The position numbers were made by a program, and so were the translations under genes. Shown here piece by piece: positions 59,858 to 64,000 of a stretch of DNA of 64,000 bases. A model generated the notes under the pieces. The model was not told where the DNA came from, did no database searches, and saw nothing but the letters and a program-made list of their open reading frames with translations. The stretch covers positions 2,852,001 through 2,916,000 of the forward strand of contig PYIU01000003.1 in assembly GCA_003415625.1 (NCBI GenBank). The letters are read 5' to 3'. Position 1 is the stretch's first letter. Each line of letters starts with the position of its first letter. This DNA comes from Aquanectria penicillioides (taxonomy: Eukaryota > Ascomycota > Sordariomycetes > Hypocreales > Nectriaceae).

Positions 59858-62800
59858 GAGCAAAAAGAGCCCTTCAGGGTATCAGGTTGTATCTTGCAAG
59901 TTGAAGCGGGAAGGTTGGGGATGGTGGGAAAGATATAGATAGACGCGACGAAAAGGAACTGAGAGGAAAAGAAGAGCAAGGGAGAGAAGAGGAATCGGGA
60001 ACAATGGCGAATTTAGAAGTCGGGGGGTGGGAAAGAGAAGAAGAAATGAAGAAACGGGGGTGAAGCCCAAGGCGCGAGTGTGGAGTAGAAATGGGAAAAT
60101 CCTGGGGCAGCTCCGGGGGGGACGCTCGTGCCCACAACGCCCCTCTGCCGCGACCAGGTACCTTCAGTACAGCGTTTGCGGTGGGCGCTGGCTGGGCCCT
60201 ACGGGTACCGTCCGCTGGAGAAATCTGGGGACGTGGGCGAGAGTTTCTAGGACCTCTCACAGCTGCTCAAGGGGGGAAACGTACCGGTGACCGCGTCGTG
60301 TGGGCGGCGAGCCCAGGCCAGGCCGGTGCAGGACGGAGGCAAAGGTACCTAAACGACCTCGCAGTCCCCAAGCCGCCGCCGCCCCCTCCAAGAGCGCTAG
60401 CATTCAGTGGGGCCCCTCCAGCGCTGGGTCGGTCGGTACCCAGGTACGTACAGCCGCAGCAGGTGTCAGTGTGGCATGCCCTAAACCTGGCCGGGCCGGG
60501 GAGTGTGAATGTTTTGGTGTGTATGGGTGTGTATGGGGATGAGCGAGTGGATGTGGGTGTGGGAGTCAAGTGTCAGGTTCGGGTCGGTGTTCCCCATGTC
60601 CATGTCCATGTCGTGTCGTGTCCTTCGTCGTGGGGGGCTCTTTTTTCTTCACAGTATTTTATTTGTGTTCTATAATGGAGAAAGTCCCGGACGTGCCGCA
60701 AGGAAGAGAATGTACGAGAGAGAGAGGGACAGAGAGGGGGGGGAGATGGAGCTCGAGGGATGTGCCGGGAGGAATATCATGCCTGCCCTGGCACGCAGCA
60801 GAGAGGGCGGTCCCGGTCAGAGGAGCGCGCGGAGCTCAGCTAATACGAAAGACTCGACAGCGTGCAAAACAATCGGTCTGGCTACATGGCAAATGAAAGA
60901 TGCTCGCGCGGCGTAGCGTCTGAGAAACACCCAAGGGGGGTCGGCTGATATCGGGGAGGAGTTTGCCTATCGTCCAGGGCACGACGATGAGAAGACAAGT
61001 GCCATGCTTGATTCCCATCCACTCAAACCCTCGTCCCCTCATTCCCCTCGTCGTAGCTTCCCCCCCGGGGGTTCTTTATCAGACAGTGAGAGAGTGCGGG
61101 CTGGGGATTGCGGAGAGCGAGATGGTTTCTCCCAATCTTCTCGGCTGGAGGTCCTCGCCGTCACTCCAGAACGAGGCGAGCCTCGTTCAGTAACCATACC
61201 ACATATCCCAAACCGTCATGTTGGTATCTCCAAGAGCGAGGAGGATGACACCACCATCGCTACTCTGGAACGCTGGCAACAGCCCACTATCTCCTTGGCC
61301 ATCAACATCATTGTGAGATACCCCGGATTGTTCACGTCCCCGGATGCGGGGAAGCCCGGGCGCGCAACTCAAGCTTGAGTTTCCGTTGCCCAGACCAGCC
61401 CAGCCCAATCTCACGAGTCCATCCACATCCACGGCGTTCGCGTCCCAGCTGCTCTTCTCATGCATCATGGCGCCGTCCGTCTGCTTGCCATTTCGTCAGG
61501 TCGCTCCACCTTTGCGCCTCCGCAGGCCACCTCCGCGTCTTGCACACGCCACTATCCTCTGGGGCCTCCCCCCGATCCCGGGCGACTATAGAGCGTAGGT
61601 ATTCTACACAGGGCTAACTGACTAGGTCAGCCTGATCCCGTTCCGTCTCATTCTTTTTTTTTTCTTCCCTTCTGAGGGGTGAGGATCTTGAAAGCCATGT
61701 GCTAAGCCTAGCTAGTACCGTTCTTCTGCCTTGGTGATCGTGAAGATGCTCCCACTAACACCGGCCTCTTTCCAATCAAAGGGAATACCACACGCCCCCT
61801 TTCAGCCATTTTACCCCGGAGCCGCTCTTTACGTCGGTATACTCTCGTCCGGCCATCGTCCGTAGGCTACCCGCCTGGGCGTTGAGATCGTGCTTCTCAC
61901 CTGGAGATTCCCATGCTCGGATTCCCTGCATGCCACGAGCGCCAACATCAGATCGTACGCGGGGTGATGCCACTGCGGTACGTGCACTGATTGCAGATAC
62001 AGATTCCCCCAGAAAGAACATCTGAGATCCTCGATTGTCCCATTTATTGTCATCTATAACCCTTTCCCTGAACCTTCCCATCCCACAGTTTCTCCATGAA
62101 ATTGTCTGGGGTCCATAGTTTACACACCCCGCAGCCCGTCTGAATCTGGGGTTTACCATGGGGAGGAGGCCACTATCTCCTCCTAGTGATAGTCCGAAAG
62201 AACCCAAAGCCACCCTCCACTTCCTAGAATTCAGGCTCAATCAGGTTACAACCACATCCATCAAAGATCCAATTACGTGGAACCATGCAGTATAGCACTG
62301 TTTAGGTGTATACGCGAGCAGGCACCAAGACAAGGGGCTCACCACTGTGGGACACCGCCATCATGTGCGGCGCAACCACTTTCATGGCGGACTTATGGTT
62401 CAAAGAAAACAAACTTCAAACTCGCCCTAACCTTCATTTACAGATTCTCAGTTCGCTCACGCGAGCTATAGCGCCGGCCTCTCATTGTCTCCGTGTCTCG
62501 AACCCGCCTCCGCAAGCCCGTCTGTGCCATGCTAGAGGTCTGGCGCCGTGTCAAGGCTGGTACGGTGCGCCATCAACAGCCCGGGGGAGCCGCAGCCCCA
62601 CTTCGGAGCCGCAACAATTGCGGACGCAGATCCCTGATCCGCAGCTAGGCTGTCTGGGTCTGGAATGAGCAATTCACTGTCTCAAGTCTCGAGCTTCGGC
62701 CATTTTGGCGGGTGACTCCTATCCTAGTCCCATGATGAAAATGACGATGGTAGTGATGGGGAAAGAGAACAAATATGATGCATCAAAGGTGCATTCCAGG

Positions 62801-64000
62801 GGTATACAGTACCAACCTCCCAGTCAGCGGCTGCGTATGTTGCTGCTTCTGCTGCGGCTGCCGCTTGCTTGTGTGGAGTTTCCAGGGAGACAAGCTTCGC
62901 GATGTCCGCCATCCGCCCCCGTGGTCGTTTACTCCAAAATATCCACCATAGTTGCCCCGAGTCGCGTCCCCTCTCGTGCCTTGTCCTTACATAGTATGAC
63001 TACGGCTCCGTCCTGACACAATTTCGACATACTGCTTCCATGATTATTGAGGAAGTCTGCGGTGAGCGCTCCACGATGGGGTTTAGCGCATTTGATCCCA
63101 ACGTTTCCGCAGCCTCCCATATGTAATCCGCAGTAAAAAAACACAATGAAACTGTCGCAAAACAACAATTTCATGGGTAATTCTTTTTTTATAGAAACCC
63201 CCACACGATGTGAATAGAGTACTGCGACCGCATTCACATCTGCGGATTGTGGGGGATACACCGCGCAGAAGCTGAGATTGGGTCCTTTCTCCTCACGAGA
63301 ACGGCCCGGGGAAGACGTGTGACCAACAAGACCCCAACAACCTCCCCGCATGGCACCAGAATCGCAATGCATCGTCACCGGCCTCGTCCCGGGCTCGTAG
63401 ACCCCGGTCCATGCCCTGATGCAGTCACTGACGCCTCAGCCCCAGCTCTGGGAGCGAAATCCTTGAACAATTTGACTTTCACTTGGCGGCATGCGGTTTT
63501 CCACCGTGACCTGTGGTTTCCCTTCTTGCCATTTCTAGCCACGAATATTCAGCATTCACTGCGACTTTTCGTGCATAGCCAGGTGAGCAATAAGCTGCGT
63601 CCCGGCAGGCAATTGGAGTATGTTCCTGGAAACTTTGCGCCTCTGCGGAGAGCCTTTGTTGTTTGGGTTCGAAGGAACCTTCAATCCGATGGAGCTTGTC
63701 AGTGCGCGTGCCAAACTTCCGAGCGCGTCCTTGGTGCTCAAATCAGGAATACGATCTTGCAGACAAGGTACCGAGGTAGCCAAATTTTGCTTGTCAAGGG
63801 TGTGATGCCCGAGTATGTCGCGTAGTCGCACATCAATTTTGCATGAGACGCCCACCCAACAGGCGCAGATTGACGCCCTCATGGAGTTGACCAGAAGCAA
63901 CGGAACCTGGCCGAATGCATGGCCGCAGCAGCGATTTCGGGTCGGGACCCCTTTCCCGTTTAGTGCTGCATCGGTTGGTTTTTTTTTTTTTCACACCTTG
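59858..64000. other. Unassigned region upstream of facB to the window end
   Basis: 4.1 kb. The first kilobase is facB promoter with recurring GGTACC motifs (60158, 60345, 60436) and G/A-rich DNA. From 61600 onward I see no gene. The longest frames (192 codons at 63247-63825 +, 154 codons at 62240-61776 -) have no domain, splice support or protein-like composition. Poly-T runs occur at 61649-61660 and 63980-63991. Confidence 0.5.
60102..60118 (+). promoter_or_regulatory. Candidate paired CreA/Cre1 sites upstream of facB
   Basis: CTGGGG (60102-60107) and CCGGGG (60113-60118) match the SYGGRG consensus, about 500 bp upstream of facB. Known: CreA represses facB-type genes on glucose. The locality is G-rich, so chance matches are possible. 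Confidence 0.35.

Noticed and set aside
63247..63900. Overlapping 192-codon (+) and 114-codon (-) frames near the window end
   Set aside because: Neither has a recognisable domain or supportive splice signals; mutual overlap on opposite strands suggests chance.
1..64000. Transposable elements, RIP-mutated repeats or CRISPR
   Set aside because: No terminal repeats, transposase or reverse-transcriptase motifs, AT-rich CA-to-TA blocks, or spaced repeats were visible.

Overview
The window is nuclear DNA of a filamentous ascomycete, most likely a Sordariomycete (Hypocreales-like). The evidence is short GT-AG introns (mostly 50-60 nt, with internal CTAAC/CTGAC branch sites), fungal-only families (SAGA Ada1/Hfi1, FacB, DUF3405, Pgc1-type GDPD), pyrimidine-rich leaders and long gene-poor intergenic stretches. 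The genus cannot be fixed by eye. I support 14 protein genes well and one small gene weakly, joined by 25 introns placed by reading frame. I found no convincing tRNA, rRNA, CRISPR array or transposon.

Layout: 0-2.4 kb holds the 3' end of an Spf27/BCAS2 splicing factor (+), facing the PKA regulatory subunit (-). A 3.6-kb leader/intergenic region follows. At 6.0-10.7 kb, SAGA subunit Hfi1/Ada1 (-) and gamma-tubulin complex protein GCP3 (+) diverge from a 0.55-kb shared promoter. A gene-poor stretch (10.7-18.5 kb) contains only one possible 78-aa gene. At 18.5-23.1 kb lie a Cdt1-like replication licensing factor (+) and a DHA1-type MFS transporter (+). After 5.7 kb without genes comes a DUF3405 type II membrane protein (+, 28.9-31.2 kb), then a SAP/LEM-like multi-pass membrane protein (-, 33.8-35.2 kb) and a cytochrome P450 (-, 36.4-38.5 kb). 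Phospholipase D1 (+, 40.8-46.2 kb) converges on COQ7 (-). COQ7 diverges from RTF1 (+), and RTF1 converges on a secreted SMP-30-like beta-propeller (-). The last genes are a Pgc1-like glycerophosphodiester phosphodiesterase (-) and the acetate regulator FacB/Cat8 (-). The final 4.4 kb is FacB leader, promoter and unassigned DNA.

The content is mostly housekeeping and signalling: splicing, PKA signalling, SAGA and Paf1 transcription, spindle nucleation, replication licensing, ubiquinone synthesis, phospholipid turnover and acetate regulation. There is no biosynthetic cluster and no evident new multi-gene system. FacB (acetate/gluconeogenic regulation), PKA-R (glucose signalling) and COQ7 (respiration) share a carbon-metabolism theme, but nothing in the arrangement shows they act together.

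The strongest unexpected signal is technical. Eight conserved genes carry 14 single-base frame breaks (11 losses, 3 gains), almost all in short G/C runs. Repairing each by one base restores the family-typical protein and exact intron phases. Seven other genes, including long ones, are intact. This looks like base-calling or assembly error, not decay. The best biological leads are three micro-uORFs in the facB leader, a PIP-like box followed by a KEN box in Cdt1 with G1/S-type promoter motifs, a 7-base terminal coding exon in PLD1, an EF-hand-like loop in the DUF3405 protein, and an eight-run G-quadruplex motif.
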